Origin: an uncultured Oscillospiraceae bacterium
GTDB lineage: Bacteria; Bacillota; Clostridia; Oscillospirales; Oscillospiraceae
Assembly: GCA_934572335.1 (NCBI GenBank)
Contig: CAKTKU010000003.1
Location: forward strand, 1 to 64,000
Length of the DNA: 64,000 bases
Direction: 5' to 3'
The translations under genes and the position numbers were made by a program. Every line of letters starts with the position of its first letter. Within the stretch, counting starts at the first letter, position 1. Positions 50,147 through 58,493 of this stretch are shown piece after piece. The notes under the pieces were generated by a model. The model did not search any database. It saw only the letters and a program-made list of their open reading frames with translations, and was not told where the DNA came from.

Positions 50147-50917
50147 TCAATCTCTGGCAAAGAGTTCGCCCACCGCGCCGTCATACCACACGCGGTTGAG
50201 ATAAAGCCCCTGCGGCGGCATCGTCGGCCCTGTGAGGCGGCGGTCGCCGAGGGCGAGGAGCTGCGGTATCTCCTCCGGCTCAAGCTTGCCGTAGGAGGCG
50301 TAAACCATCGTGCCGACCATCGCACGGCACATATTATATAAAAACCCGTCGGCGCAGACGGACACGGTTATCATGTCCCCCTCCCGCTCCGCGCGGCACC
50401 AGTGCACCGTGCGCACGGTGGTCTTGGTCTCTGTGCCGAGCGAGCGCACCGCGCGGAAATCGTGCGTCCCCTCGAACGCCGACGCTGCCGCGCTCATGCG
50501 CGCCATGTCCAGCCTCTGCGGGTAGAAGCACACGCGCTTTTCCAAAAACGGATCTCTTATATTACTATTTAGTATTTTGTAGATATATTCTTTTTTTATG
50601 CACGAGGATATGGCGTTGAAGCCCTCCTCCGCCTCCACCGCGGCGCACACGGCAATGTCGCCGGGGAGGCGCGAGTTGACGGCGAGCGGGAAGCGGTCAA
50701 TGGGTATGGCGCAGTCGGTTTTGAAATTCGCGCAGTAGCGCAGCGCGTGGACGCCCGCGTCCGTGCGCCCGCAGCCGACCGTGCGCACCGCGTGCCCGCA
50801 TATCTTCGTCAGCGCCTCGTCGAGCGTCTGGGCGACGGTGATGTCGTTTTTCTGCACCTGCCAGCCGTGGTAGCGGCTGCCATCGTATTTCAGGCGCAGG
50901 GCAATGTTCCTCGTCAT
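50147..50917 (-). CDS. truA: tRNA pseudouridine(38-40) synthase TruA
   Basis: 256 residues. The catalytic aspartate lies in VGCGRTDAGVHALRY; LKYDGSRYHGWQVQKND and FLYNMCRAMVGTMVYAS are the other TruA blocks. It modifies U38-U40 of tRNA anticodon arms. Its start overlaps the ecfT stop by four bases, as in many Firmicutes where truA follows the ECF genes. A short AT-rich stretch (50555-50600) codes for ordinary conserved residues. Confidence 0.97.
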   Translation of the reverse strand: MTRNIALRLKYDGSRYHGWQVQKNDITVAQTLDEALTKICGHAVRTVGCGRTDAGVHALRYCANFKTDCAIPIDRFPLAVNSRLPGDIAVCAAVEAEEGFNAISSCIKKEYIYKILNSNIRDPFLEKRVCFYPQRLDMARMSAAASAFEGTHDFRAVRSLGTETKTTVRTVHWCRAEREGDMITVSVCADGFLYNMCRAMVGTMVYASYGKLEPEEIPQLLALGDRRLTGPTMPPQGLYLNRVWYDGAVGELFARD

Positions 50918-51711
50918 ATGCCGTACTTTTTCATCACGAACATCGCCGCGAGGAACGCCGCGCCCACCGCCAGCGCGATGAAATCGCGCGCGGCAAGGCG
51001 GAGCTGCTTCATGCGCGTTCTGCCCTCGCCGCCGTGGTAGCAGCGGCTCTCCATCGCCACGGCCAGCTCGTCCGCCCGGCGGAACGCCGACACGAACAGC
51101 GGCACCATCACCGGCAGCAGCGCCTTCGCCCGGTCGATGAGACTGCCCGTCTCAAAGTCCGCGCCGCGCGCCTTCTGGGCGGACATTATCTTGTCCGTCT
51201 CCTCGATGAGCGTCGGGATGAATCTGAGCGCCATGCTCATCATCATCGTCATCTCATGCACCGGCACCTTTATCTTTTTCAGCGGGTTCATCAGCTTTTC
51301 CAGCCCGTCCGTCAGCGCGATGGGGCTGGTGGTGTAGGTCAGCAGGAATGTGCCCGTTATCAGCAGCACTATGCGCAGTATCATCTGCACGGCGCGGGCA
51401 ATGCCCTCCCACGTGATCACCCAGCCGGGGATGATCGGCGTGCCGTCGGTGTAGAAGATATTCAGCAGCGCCGTGAGCACGATGATGAAGAGCATGGGCT
51501 TGAGCCCTTTGAAGATGTTCTTCGCCGAGATGTGCGACAGCCACATGCACACCGCCGTAGCGAGCGTCACCGCGCCGTAGGACACCCAGCCCACCGCCTG
51601 AAAAAGCCCCACGATGTACACGATGACAAGTATAAGCTTTGTGCGCGCGTCGAGCCGGTGCACGATAGTGTCGCCGGGGAAAAACTGACCGAGAGTGACG
51701 TCCTTCAGCAT
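50914..51711 (-). CDS. ecfT: ECF transporter transmembrane protein EcfT
   Basis: 265 residues with five or six membrane helices. The paired coupling motifs appear as MALRFIPTLIEETDKIMSAQKARGADF and SAFRRADELAVAMESRCYHGGEGRT. It couples vitamin-binding S-components to the EcfA1/EcfA2 ATPases. It overlaps ecfA2 by seven bases. Confidence 0.96.
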   Translation of the reverse strand: MLKDVTLGQFFPGDTIVHRLDARTKLILVIVYIVGLFQAVGWVSYGAVTLATAVCMWLSHISAKNIFKGLKPMLFIIVLTALLNIFYTDGTPIIPGWVITWEGIARAVQMILRIVLLITGTFLLTYTTSPIALTDGLEKLMNPLKKIKVPVHEMTMMMSMALRFIPTLIEETDKIMSAQKARGADFETGSLIDRAKALLPVMVPLFVSAFRRADELAVAMESRCYHGGEGRTRMKQLRLAARDFIALAVGAAFLAAMFVMKKYGI

Positions 51712-52565
51712 GCGCCCGCCCCCTTTGCCGCGAGAATGGCAGCCTTGAGCTGGCTGTGGGTATATATCGCGTCCGGCAGCGCCACGCCGCGGGAGCGCAG
51801 CTCCATGGCGATCTCCGTCGCGTGCGGCACGCTCAGCCCGATGCCGATGAGCCGCGCGGGATCGGCGAACACCGTGTCCGGCGCGCCGTCCATGACTATT
51901 CTGCCGTGGTTGAAGACAAGTATGCGCTCGGCAAGGCGCGCCACATCATCCATATTGTGGCTTATCACAATGACCGTCGCGCCGGTCTTCTCCCGGTAGG
52001 AGAGGATGTTTGAAAGTATCTGGCGGCAGCCGACGGGGTCAAGCCCCGCGGTCGGCTCGTCAAGGATGAGCACGCCCGGGCGCATGGCGATCACGCCCGC
52101 GATGGCGACACGGCGCTTCTGCCCGCCCGAAAGCTCCAGCGGCGAGCGCTCAAAAAGCGCCTCGTCCACGCTGACAAAGCCCGCCGCCTCGCGCACGCGC
52201 GTGTCGATCTCCTCCTCCGCGAGCTTGAGGTTGCGCGGTCCGAAGGCGATGTCCTTATATACGGTCTCCTCAAAGAGCTGATACTCCGGGTACTGGAACA
52301 CAAGGCCGACCTCGCCCTTGACAGCCTTGCGGGCGTACTTGTCGGCATTTATGTCCTTCCCTCCGACATATATCTTGCCCTCCGTCGGCGGCAGGAGCGC
52401 GTTCAGGTGCTGTATAAAGGTCGATTTGCCGGAGCCGGTGTGCCCGATAATGCCGATGAGCTGCCCCTGCGGTATCTCGAGGTCTATCCCGTCCAGCGCG
52501 ACCTTTTCAAACGGAGTCCCCGCGCTGTAAACGTGGCGAAGCCCCTCCACTTTGATCTCTGCCAT
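51705..52565 (-). CDS. ecfA2: ECF transporter ATPase EcfA2
   Basis: 286 residues. Walker A GHTGSGKSTFIQHLNALL, signature LSGGQKRRVAIAGVIAM, Walker B VLILDEPTAGLDPVG. LRHVYSAGTPFEKVALDGIDLEI is the EcfA2-type N-terminus. It lies three bases downstream of ecfA1 and forms a heterodimer with it. Confidence 0.96.
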   Translation of the reverse strand: MAEIKVEGLRHVYSAGTPFEKVALDGIDLEIPQGQLIGIIGHTGSGKSTFIQHLNALLPPTEGKIYVGGKDINADKYARKAVKGEVGLVFQYPEYQLFEETVYKDIAFGPRNLKLAEEEIDTRVREAAGFVSVDEALFERSPLELSGGQKRRVAIAGVIAMRPGVLILDEPTAGLDPVGCRQILSNILSYREKTGATVIVISHNMDDVARLAERILVFNHGRIVMDGAPDTVFADPARLIGIGLSVPHATEIAMELRSRGVALPDAIYTHSQLKAAILAAKGAGAC

Positions 52566-52568
52566 TAT

Positions 52569-53411
52569 TTATCCTCTGTTATTCAAACTCTGCGCTATCT
52601 TCTCCGCGCAGTCCGCGGCGGTGAGCGCGTCCAGCGGCAGGTCAAACCCCGCCTCGTTGTCAAGCTCGTACAGCAGCCGTGTCGTCTCCGGCACGCTCAG
52701 CCCCTCGCGCTCCATCAGTGCCACGTCCGAGAACACCTCTCCCGGCGTCCCGTCGGCGACGATATATCCGTTTGACATGACGACGAGCCTGTCGGCATTG
52801 ATGCATTCATCCATGTGGTGCGTGATGAGCACCACGGTCATGCCCTCCTCGCGGCACAGGCGCGTCACCGTGGAGATGACCTCCTGCCGTCCCTGCGGGT
52901 CGAGCATCGCCGTCGGCTCGTCAAGGGCGATTATCTCCGGCTGCATGGCGAGTATGCCCGCGATTGCGACGCGCTGCTTCTGCCCGCCGGAGAGCAGGTG
53001 CGGCGCATGCTCGCGCAGTTCGTACATCCCGACCTGCCTGAGCGCCGTATCCACGCGCTCGCGTATCTCCTCCGGCGGCACGCCGAGGTTTTCCGGCGCG
53101 AACGCCACGTCGTCCTCCACAACGTTTGCGACGATCTGGTTATCGGGGTTCTGGAACACCATGCCCACGCGGCGGCGCACATCCAGCAGCCGCGCCTCAT
53201 CGGCGGTGTCCACCCCGTCGATGAGCACCTGCCCCTCATCGGGGACGATAATGGCATTCATATGCTTTGCCAGCGTCGACTTGCCGGAGCCGTTATGCCC
53301 CAGCACCGCCACGAACTGGCCGCGCTCGATATCCAGATCTATCCCGCACAGGCTCTCCTGCTCGTCGCCGGGATAGGTATAATGCACGTTTTTGAAACTG
53401 ATTACAGGCAT
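52569..53411 (-). CDS. ecfA1: ECF transporter ATPase EcfA1
   Basis: 280 residues from ATG 53411, chosen because TGGAGG lies six bases upstream; the frame extends further but would overlap the methyltransferase. Walker A GHNGSGKSTLAKHMNAII, signature LSGGQKQRVAIAGILAM, Walker B IIALDEPTAMLDPQG. VHYTYPGDEQ at the start is EcfA1-like. It drives uptake of vitamins or metals through exchangeable S-components, none of which is encoded in this window. Confidence 0.95.
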   Translation of the reverse strand: MPVISFKNVHYTYPGDEQESLCGIDLDIERGQFVAVLGHNGSGKSTLAKHMNAIIVPDEGQVLIDGVDTADEARLLDVRRRVGMVFQNPDNQIVANVVEDDVAFAPENLGVPPEEIRERVDTALRQVGMYELREHAPHLLSGGQKQRVAIAGILAMQPEIIALDEPTAMLDPQGRQEVISTVTRLCREEGMTVVLITHHMDECINADRLVVMSNGYIVADGTPGEVFSDVALMEREGLSVPETTRLLYELDNEAGFDLPLDALTAADCAEKIAQSLNNRG

Positions 53412-53440
53412 CTGAAACCTCCATGCGGCATACCGCGCGA

Positions 53441-54301
53441 TCAGCGGCGCTGCCAGCGGCACGTCGCCCCGCAGGGCAGGGCGAGTCCCGTGTCCGTCAC
53501 CGGCAGCCCCAGCTCCTGCGCTTCGGAGCTTCCGCCGAATTTCTTGGTGAAAATGCTCTCCGTGACGTAGCTGAGCACCGAGGCGGACAGCCCCGTGGTG
53601 TAAGAATTGATTATCACAAACAGGGGATCATCCGACAGCACGCCCGCGCACAGCGACACGAACCCCCACAGGTTCGTCTCCAGCTTCCACACCTCGCCGC
53701 CCGGACCGCGCCCGTAGGACGGGGGGTCCATGATGATGGCGTCGTAGCGGTGTCCGCGGCGTATCTCGCGCTCGACGAATTTGGCGCAGTCGTCCACGAT
53801 CCAGCGTATGGGCGCGTCCGACAGTCCGGACGCCGCGGCGTTATCCTTGCCCCACGCGACCATGCCCTTCGCCGCGTCCACGTGGCACACGCTCGCCCCC
53901 GCCTTCGCGCAGGCGACGGTCGCCGCGCCGGTGTAGCCGAATAGGTTGAGCACACTGATGGGGCGGTCGGCGGCGCGTATCTGCGCCATCGCCCAGTCCC
54001 AGTTTGTTGCCTGCTCCGGGAAGAGCCCCGTGTGCTTGAAGTTCATAGGCTTGACGTTGAACGTCAGCTCGCCGTAGCGTATTTTCCAGTTCTCCGGCAG
54101 GCAGCCCTTGTCCCAGCTTCCGCCGCCGCTCTCGCTGCGGCGGTAGCGTGCGTCGCGGTCGTTCCAGTGCATGTTGCGGCGCGGGGTGTCCCATATCGCC
54201 TGCGGATCCGGGCGCACGAGGTAGTACTTTCCCCAGCGCTCCAGCTTTTCGCCCTTGGAACAGTCTATAAGCTCAAAATCCTGCCATTTATCAGAGATCC
54301 A
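53441..54301 (-). CDS. Class I SAM-dependent methyltransferase (RlmI/K-like catalytic domain)
   Basis: 286 residues from ATG 54301, preceded by GGAG; earlier in-frame ATGs lack a ribosome site. Motif I is VLNLFGYTGAATVACAKAGA, post-I VDAAKGMVAWGKDNA, motif IV IIMDPPSYGRGPGGEVW. The RlmI family methylates 23S rRNA cytosines, but the N-terminal PUA domain is absent here, so the substrate may differ. It lies 29 bases before ecfA1 on the same strand. Confidence 0.88.
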   Translation of the reverse strand, partial: WISDKWQDFELIDCSKGEKLERWGKYYLVRPDPQAIWDTPRRNMHWNDRDARYRRSESGGGSWDKGCLPENWKIRYGELTFNVKPMNFKHTGLFPEQATNWDWAMAQIRAADRPISVLNLFGYTGAATVACAKAGASVCHVDAAKGMVAWGKDNAAASGLSDAPIRWIVDDCAKFVEREIRRGHRYDAIIMDPPSYGRGPGGEVWKLETNLWGFVSLCAGVLSDDPLFVIINSYTTGLSASVLSYVTESIFTKKFGGSSEAQELGLPVTDTGLALPCGATCRWQRR

Positions 54302-54385
54302 CATATGCTTCTCCATGTTATCATAGTAAGACATGATATTTTATCATTAAAGTCTCTGCCGGTCAACTGAAAATGTGGATAAAAG

Positions 54386-54410
54386 CGCCCCGCGGACAAA
54401 CCGCGGGGCG
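54386..54410 (-). terminator. Terminator after the solute-binding protein gene
   Basis: CGCCCCGCGG and CCGCGGGGCG pair over 10 bp with a five-base loop, followed on the minus strand by CTTTTATCC, 18 bases past the stop. Confidence 0.8.
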
Positions 54411-54428
54411 TGTTGGCGTGTCTATGTA

Positions 54429-55238
54429 TCAATGACAATTGAAGTAGTAGAGTGCGGTGCTGTCGGTCAGCACGGTGTCACACTTGCCTGAATAGAGATA
54501 TTCAAAGCACTCCGTCGTGCCTCCGGCGAGGCGCGTTATCTGCCCCAGCCGCTTTTTCAGCCGCTGATCCGTTTCGAGCGCCGCCATGGCCTCCGGCGTG
54601 GAGCACATCGCCATGTTCCGCCCGCCGAGGCGCAGCTTGTTCCACACGCTCGATCCGCTGCGCGTGGCAATGACGATGTCGTTGTGGACATAGGGACCGT
54701 ACTGCGTGAATTTGCGCGCGTCAACGTCCGCCTGATCAAGCGCGATGCCGCCCCACGCGCAGTCGATATTGCCGGAGGAGAGCTCTATATACACGTTCTC
54801 CTTCTCTATCGGTTGCATTTTGAGCGTCCAGCCCAGCCGCTCGCACACCGCCATCGCCAGCTCCACGTCAAAGCCCCAATAGCTGTCGTTGGAGATATAC
54901 GCCATGGGGAAGGAGTTGACGTCGATGCCGATGGTGAAATCCTGCACCGCGGGGGCGGCAAGCTCACTGAGGGCTTCGGCGCGCTTGTCGAAGTTGATTA
55001 TCCTGTCGCCGAACCACTTCGTCGCCAGCTCGTCCACCTTGCCCTCCGCCGCGAGCGTCTCTATCGCCGCGGTGACGTAGAAGTATATCGGGTCGTCATT
55101 GCGGAACGCGAGCGAGTAATCCTGCGAGACGAGCGTCTGCACGGACTTCACGCCGTAGCCGACGCTGTCGCTGCCGCAGGCGGCGGCAGTGCCGCCGAGC
55201 GCGAGGACGAGCAGTATGCATATAATTCGTTTTTTCAT
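54429..55238 (-). CDS. Amino-acid-type solute-binding lipoprotein with circularly permuted sequence
   Basis: 269 residues if started at ATG 55238; two more ATGs at 55256 and 55247 are in frame and no ribosome site decides. The lipoprotein signal ends AAAC (Cys21). Residues 40-78 (QDYSLAFRNDD...AAEGKVDELATKWFGD) match what is normally the C-terminal end of SBP_bac_3 proteins. The usual N-terminal lobe (FTIGIDVNSFPMAY at 101-114, then WGFDVELAMAVCERLGW) follows, and the protein ends at SGKCDTVLTDSTALYYF, where normal members would continue into the segment that is here at the front. The gene lies 34 bases after the beta-lactamase-like gene. No permease is encoded nearby. Confidence 0.85.
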   Translation of the reverse strand: MKKRIICILLVLALGGTAAACGSDSVGYGVKSVQTLVSQDYSLAFRNDDPIYFYVTAAIETLAAEGKVDELATKWFGDRIINFDKRAEALSELAAPAVQDFTIGIDVNSFPMAYISNDSYWGFDVELAMAVCERLGWTLKMQPIEKENVYIELSSGNIDCAWGGIALDQADVDARKFTQYGPYVHNDIVIATRSGSSVWNKLRLGGRNMAMCSTPEAMAALETDQRLKKRLGQITRLAGGTTECFEYLYSGKCDTVLTDSTALYYFNCH

Positions 55239-55272
55239 AGTGTTCATAGCTTTCATGTCTGCTTTATGGGGG

Positions 55273-56469
55273 TCAGTGCCGGGGCGTATAGCCGCCGCCC
55301 CCGCGGTCTCCGCGTCCGCCTCTTCCGCCGCGCGAGGCGGTCTTGGCGGCGTTTATCTTCTTTATGCTCACAACGCCGGACACGGCCAGCACCGCGACTA
55401 TCACGACCGCAACAACGGTCTTTGTCAGCAGCTCACGCCGCGCCGCGGCGCGCTGGGCGTTCTCCTGCGCGATGCGCGCTTCCTCCGCGCGGGCGGCCTC
55501 CTCGGCGGCTTTCCTGTCCGCCTCCTCCTGCGCAAGGCGCGCCTCTTCCGCGCGCGCCGCTTCCTCCTGCGCGGCCTTTTCCTCCGCCGCGCGCACGGCC
55601 TCCGCTTTCTCCGCCGTGTACTCTGTGAGCTTGCTGTCCAGCGTGAGCGTGTAGTCGACAAACATCTTCGCGGCGTTCGCGATGACCTCCTCCGCGCCCT
55701 CGACGTTCTTCATCATGACCGTGAGGATGACAGGATTCGGCGTATAGATTATCCCGGTCGTGCCGTTCCACTCGTTGTAGCTGCCGTATTTCTGGGCGAT
55801 GACAAGCTCGGGATCGGTGCAGAGGTGGAAATAATCCACTGGCTGGGCGCGCTTGAGACAGTCGATGATATTGGGGAAGCGCTCGGGGTCATTATAGAGC
55901 GTCGTCATGACGTCGTTCATGAAGCGCACGGTGAAATAGCTGTAATCAATGAAATCCGGGTCGTAGTAATCATCCGGGAGGGAGGAAAACTGCTTGTACA
56001 TCTCGCGCGCTTCCTGATCCGTGCCGAGATAGTTGAGCATGAGATGGGCGTAGTCGTTGTTGGAGTAGACCAGTATGCTCTCCTCCGCCTTGGCAAGCGT
56101 GATGCCCTTTATGTCCGTCTCCTGCGTCAGCTCGCCGTTATACTCCTGCTGGGCGAGGATCATCATCAGCGGGACCTTGTACATGCTGGCGCTGTAATAC
56201 CACGTGTCCGGGTTGTAAAACCACGTCTCCCCCGTGGTGAGATATGTATACGCAAAGCTTATGCGCTCCGCGCGCACATTGTGGGACGACCACTCGCTGA
56301 TAAAGTCCGCCGTCATCTGCTCCAGCGCAGCGGGATCAAATATCGTCATGTCCACGTCCGCGGCGGCGCCCGTTGTCTCCGCGTTGTCGGCATAGCAGGG
56401 CGCGGCGAGCGCGACGGCAAGCGCCAGCGCCGTCAGCGCCGAGACGGTCGTTTTCAATAGCTTTCTCAT
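55273..56469 (-). CDS. Class A beta-lactamase-like serine hydrolase, membrane-anchored
   Basis: 398 residues from ATG 56469 with GGGAG eight bases upstream. A signal peptide ends near CYADNA. Active-site landmarks of the class A fold are SMYK (95-98), SNN (136-138) in the SDN position and KYG (227-229) in the KTG position. No clear omega-loop Glu of hydrolytic beta-lactamases was found, so it may act on peptidoglycan or be inactive on drugs. A Glu/Ala-rich coiled coil (about 285-345), a membrane helix (351-369) and a Gly/Arg-rich tail follow. Confidence 0.85.
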   Translation of the reverse strand: MRKLLKTTVSALTALALAVALAAPCYADNAETTGAAADVDMTIFDPAALEQMTADFISEWSSHNVRAERISFAYTYLTTGETWFYNPDTWYYSASMYKVPLMMILAQQEYNGELTQETDIKGITLAKAEESILVYSNNDYAHLMLNYLGTDQEAREMYKQFSSLPDDYYDPDFIDYSYFTVRFMNDVMTTLYNDPERFPNIIDCLKRAQPVDYFHLCTDPELVIAQKYGSYNEWNGTTGIIYTPNPVILTVMMKNVEGAEEVIANAAKMFVDYTLTLDSKLTEYTAEKAEAVRAAEEKAAQEEAARAEEARLAQEEADRKAAEEAARAEEARIAQENAQRAAARRELLTKTVVAVVIVAVLAVSGVVSIKKINAAKTASRGGRGGRGDRGGGGYTPRH

Positions 56470-56572
56470 CGGTCTGTCTCCCTCGGTGATCTTCAACTGA
56501 ATCATCAGAAATGTTATTATATCATATACTTCGCGTTTTGGGAACAGTTTTTGACATTACCCGGCAGGGCAT

Positions 56573-56602
56573 GAAAAAGCCGCCTGAATTGGCGGCTTTT
56601 TC
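56573..56602. terminator. Bidirectional terminator
   Basis: GAAAAAGCCGCC and GGCGGCTTTTTC pair over 12 bp with a six-base loop. On the minus strand it ends the pseudokinase-lectin gene 15 bases past its stop. Confidence 0.85.
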
Positions 56603-56616
56603 ACGTGTTATAGACT

Positions 56617-58344
56617 TTATCCGCCGTATTCGCAGATGTACGCCATCATTCCGCCGTACCACTGCGGGAACTCCGCGCAGGGGTCGTTGCGGCTGTCGTT
56701 ATAGTACCAGCCGCGGTTGTTCCACAGCAGCACATAGTCCTCTGCCGCGCCGTCGGAGGAGTCGACATACGAGGGCTCGCCCTTCGCCCACTGCTCATAC
56801 GGGGCAGTGGAGCCGTCGTCCCAGATCATCTTGCCGTTCTCGCGGTGACCGCCGATCCACAGCATGGTCACGCCCTCGCTCTCGGCAAGGTCGACAAGCT
56901 TGTTGAACTCGTCCGCGTCGTTCGGCACGGCGAGATGCCCGCCCTTGGCGGCACACTTCTTCTGCGCGTCCGTCCAGCTTATATCCTCGATGATGAGCTC
57001 ATAGCGGTGCTCGCCCGACGCGGGGGCTGCCGTTGTCTCCGCCGCGGCGGTACCGTCGCCCTCAGTCGTGGCCGCGCCCGGCACATACGGCGTGACGCCG
57101 GCGTCCGGCGTGATGGGCAACAGCTCATCCTCCGGTACAACGTGCTCCGTCGGCAGCACGGTCTCCACGGGCGCTTCCGCGTCCTGCGCGTCGGCTGCGT
57201 CCACCTGCGCGGTGGAAGCGGGGCTGTCCGTCGCCTGCGCGCCGTTGAGCGCCGCCATGCTGCGGTTGAGATCCTTTATCACGGCGTTGAAAATTATCGC
57301 CACTATCACCAGCACCGCGCACAGCACCAGTATGACCGCAACGGGTCTTCTTCTGCGTTTCTTTACCTCTTCCTCCATACGACGCTGCTCCTTTTCCATA
57401 TTCCTTGTGTATTGTACGACCGGGGTTATCTCCGGCTGTTTGCTCAGTACCACGGGCTCAAGCTCCGGGTTTTTCTCCACATAGAGCTTCGCGACACGGT
57501 GTCCGCTGTCCGCCCTCGGTGTCGGGCGGCGAAGCTCCGCGCTGTTGTTCTCCGCCTCGCGCGCGACCTCCGCCGCGAGGGCGAAATCGTCCGCTGGGGC
57601 ATCGTCAGCCTCCGTCTCAGCGGCGGAATCCGCGTCCTCCTCGGGCACTGGGGTCTCTTCAGGCTCCGCTGCGGGCGGCTCCTCCTGCGGGGCGGACGGT
57701 TCAGGCTCCGGCAGGGGTTGATCCTCGTCGCGCTCGATGATGCCGACCATCATCCGCTCAATATCGCTCAGCTCGTCGTCATTTTTGTTGAATATCGTCT
57801 CCGCGCTCGGCTCGCCGTTGAGGTAGAGGTTTTTCAGACAACTCTTCGCCATCACGCGCAGCTCGTCCATGCTCTGATAGCGCTCCGCGGCCTTGAAGCG
57901 CGTCGCCTTCTTTATGATCGCGCCGAGCCGCCGCCCCGCCGCGGCAGGGATGGCAAAATCGTCCCCTCCCATGCGCCGCAGCTGCGCGTCGCGGCACTCC
58001 CCGTCAAACGGGAGCTTGCCGCCGCTGACGGCGTAGTAGAGCAGCATACCGATGGCGTACACGTCCGACGCGCTCGTCGGGCGGTGGTTCCAATACAGCT
58101 CCGGCGGGAGGAACTCAAGCTCCTGCCCTGCCCAGTCCGCTCTCGACGCGCCGCCTATGGCGACGTTGCCGTCGTCATCAATGCTGATATTCTCGGGATA
58201 TATGCCCCCGTGATATGCGCCCGCGCCGACATTGCTCTTGACACGCTCGCACAGCTTTATTATAAATTCACACAGCTGCTGGCGGTCAAAGCCTATTAAG
58301 CTCTCGCCGACAGCCTTCTCTGGGTCAAACACGGTTTTCTTCAC
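56617..58344 (-). CDS. Pseudokinase C-lobe, membrane helix and C-type lectin domain protein
   Basis: 575 residues. Residues 15-175 match the C-lobe of a Ser/Thr kinase (LPPELYW, SASDVYAIGMLLYYAVSGGKLPF). The catalytic loop HRDLKPEN is HGGIYPEN (45-52), so Asp and Lys are lost; the DFG position reads IGGAS; the N-lobe with the ATP lysine is absent. An acidic Pro/Glu-rich linker (205-255), a basic stretch and one membrane helix (334-354) follow. Outside, a Thr/Ala/Pro-rich stalk leads to a C-type lectin-like domain (446-575) with ISWTDAQKKCAAKGGHLA, MLWIGGHREN, YEQWAKGEPS and AYICEY. It probably senses a glycan or protein outside and signals through protein binding inside (inference). Confidence 0.88.
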   Translation of the reverse strand: MKKTVFDPEKAVGESLIGFDRQQLCEFIIKLCERVKSNVGAGAYHGGIYPENISIDDDGNVAIGGASRADWAGQELEFLPPELYWNHRPTSASDVYAIGMLLYYAVSGGKLPFDGECRDAQLRRMGGDDFAIPAAAGRRLGAIIKKATRFKAAERYQSMDELRVMAKSCLKNLYLNGEPSAETIFNKNDDELSDIERMMVGIIERDEDQPLPEPEPSAPQEEPPAAEPEETPVPEEDADSAAETEADDAPADDFALAAEVAREAENNSAELRRPTPRADSGHRVAKLYVEKNPELEPVVLSKQPEITPVVQYTRNMEKEQRRMEEEVKKRRRRPVAVILVLCAVLVIVAIIFNAVIKDLNRSMAALNGAQATDSPASTAQVDAADAQDAEAPVETVLPTEHVVPEDELLPITPDAGVTPYVPGAATTEGDGTAAAETTAAPASGEHRYELIIEDISWTDAQKKCAAKGGHLAVPNDADEFNKLVDLAESEGVTMLWIGGHRENGKMIWDDGSTAPYEQWAKGEPSYVDSSDGAAEDYVLLWNNRGWYYNDSRNDPCAEFPQWYGGMMAYICEYGG

Positions 58345-58406
58345 GGTGAGCCTCCTCTCGCCAAGGGTCAGTGGGTAACAACAGCAGTTATATAATATAT
58401 AATATT

Positions 58407-58435
58407 ATGTTAACATATCGTTTTTGATTCGTCAA
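58407..58435 (-). promoter_or_regulatory. SigmaA promoter of the pseudokinase-lectin gene
   Basis: Minus strand TTGACG (58435-58430), 17-base spacer, TAACAT (58412-58407), in an AT-rich gap (58345-58493) that holds no coding frame. Confidence 0.65.
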
Positions 58436-58493
58436 TGAAAACTCTTTTTTTATATTATTTTTTACAAATAAAATTTCCCGCGGGTTCCCGACA

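Noticed and set aside
50555..50600. AT-rich patch inside truA as a sign of recombination
   Set aside because: It is short and codes for conserved Asn/Ile/Lys/Tyr residues, which explains the composition.
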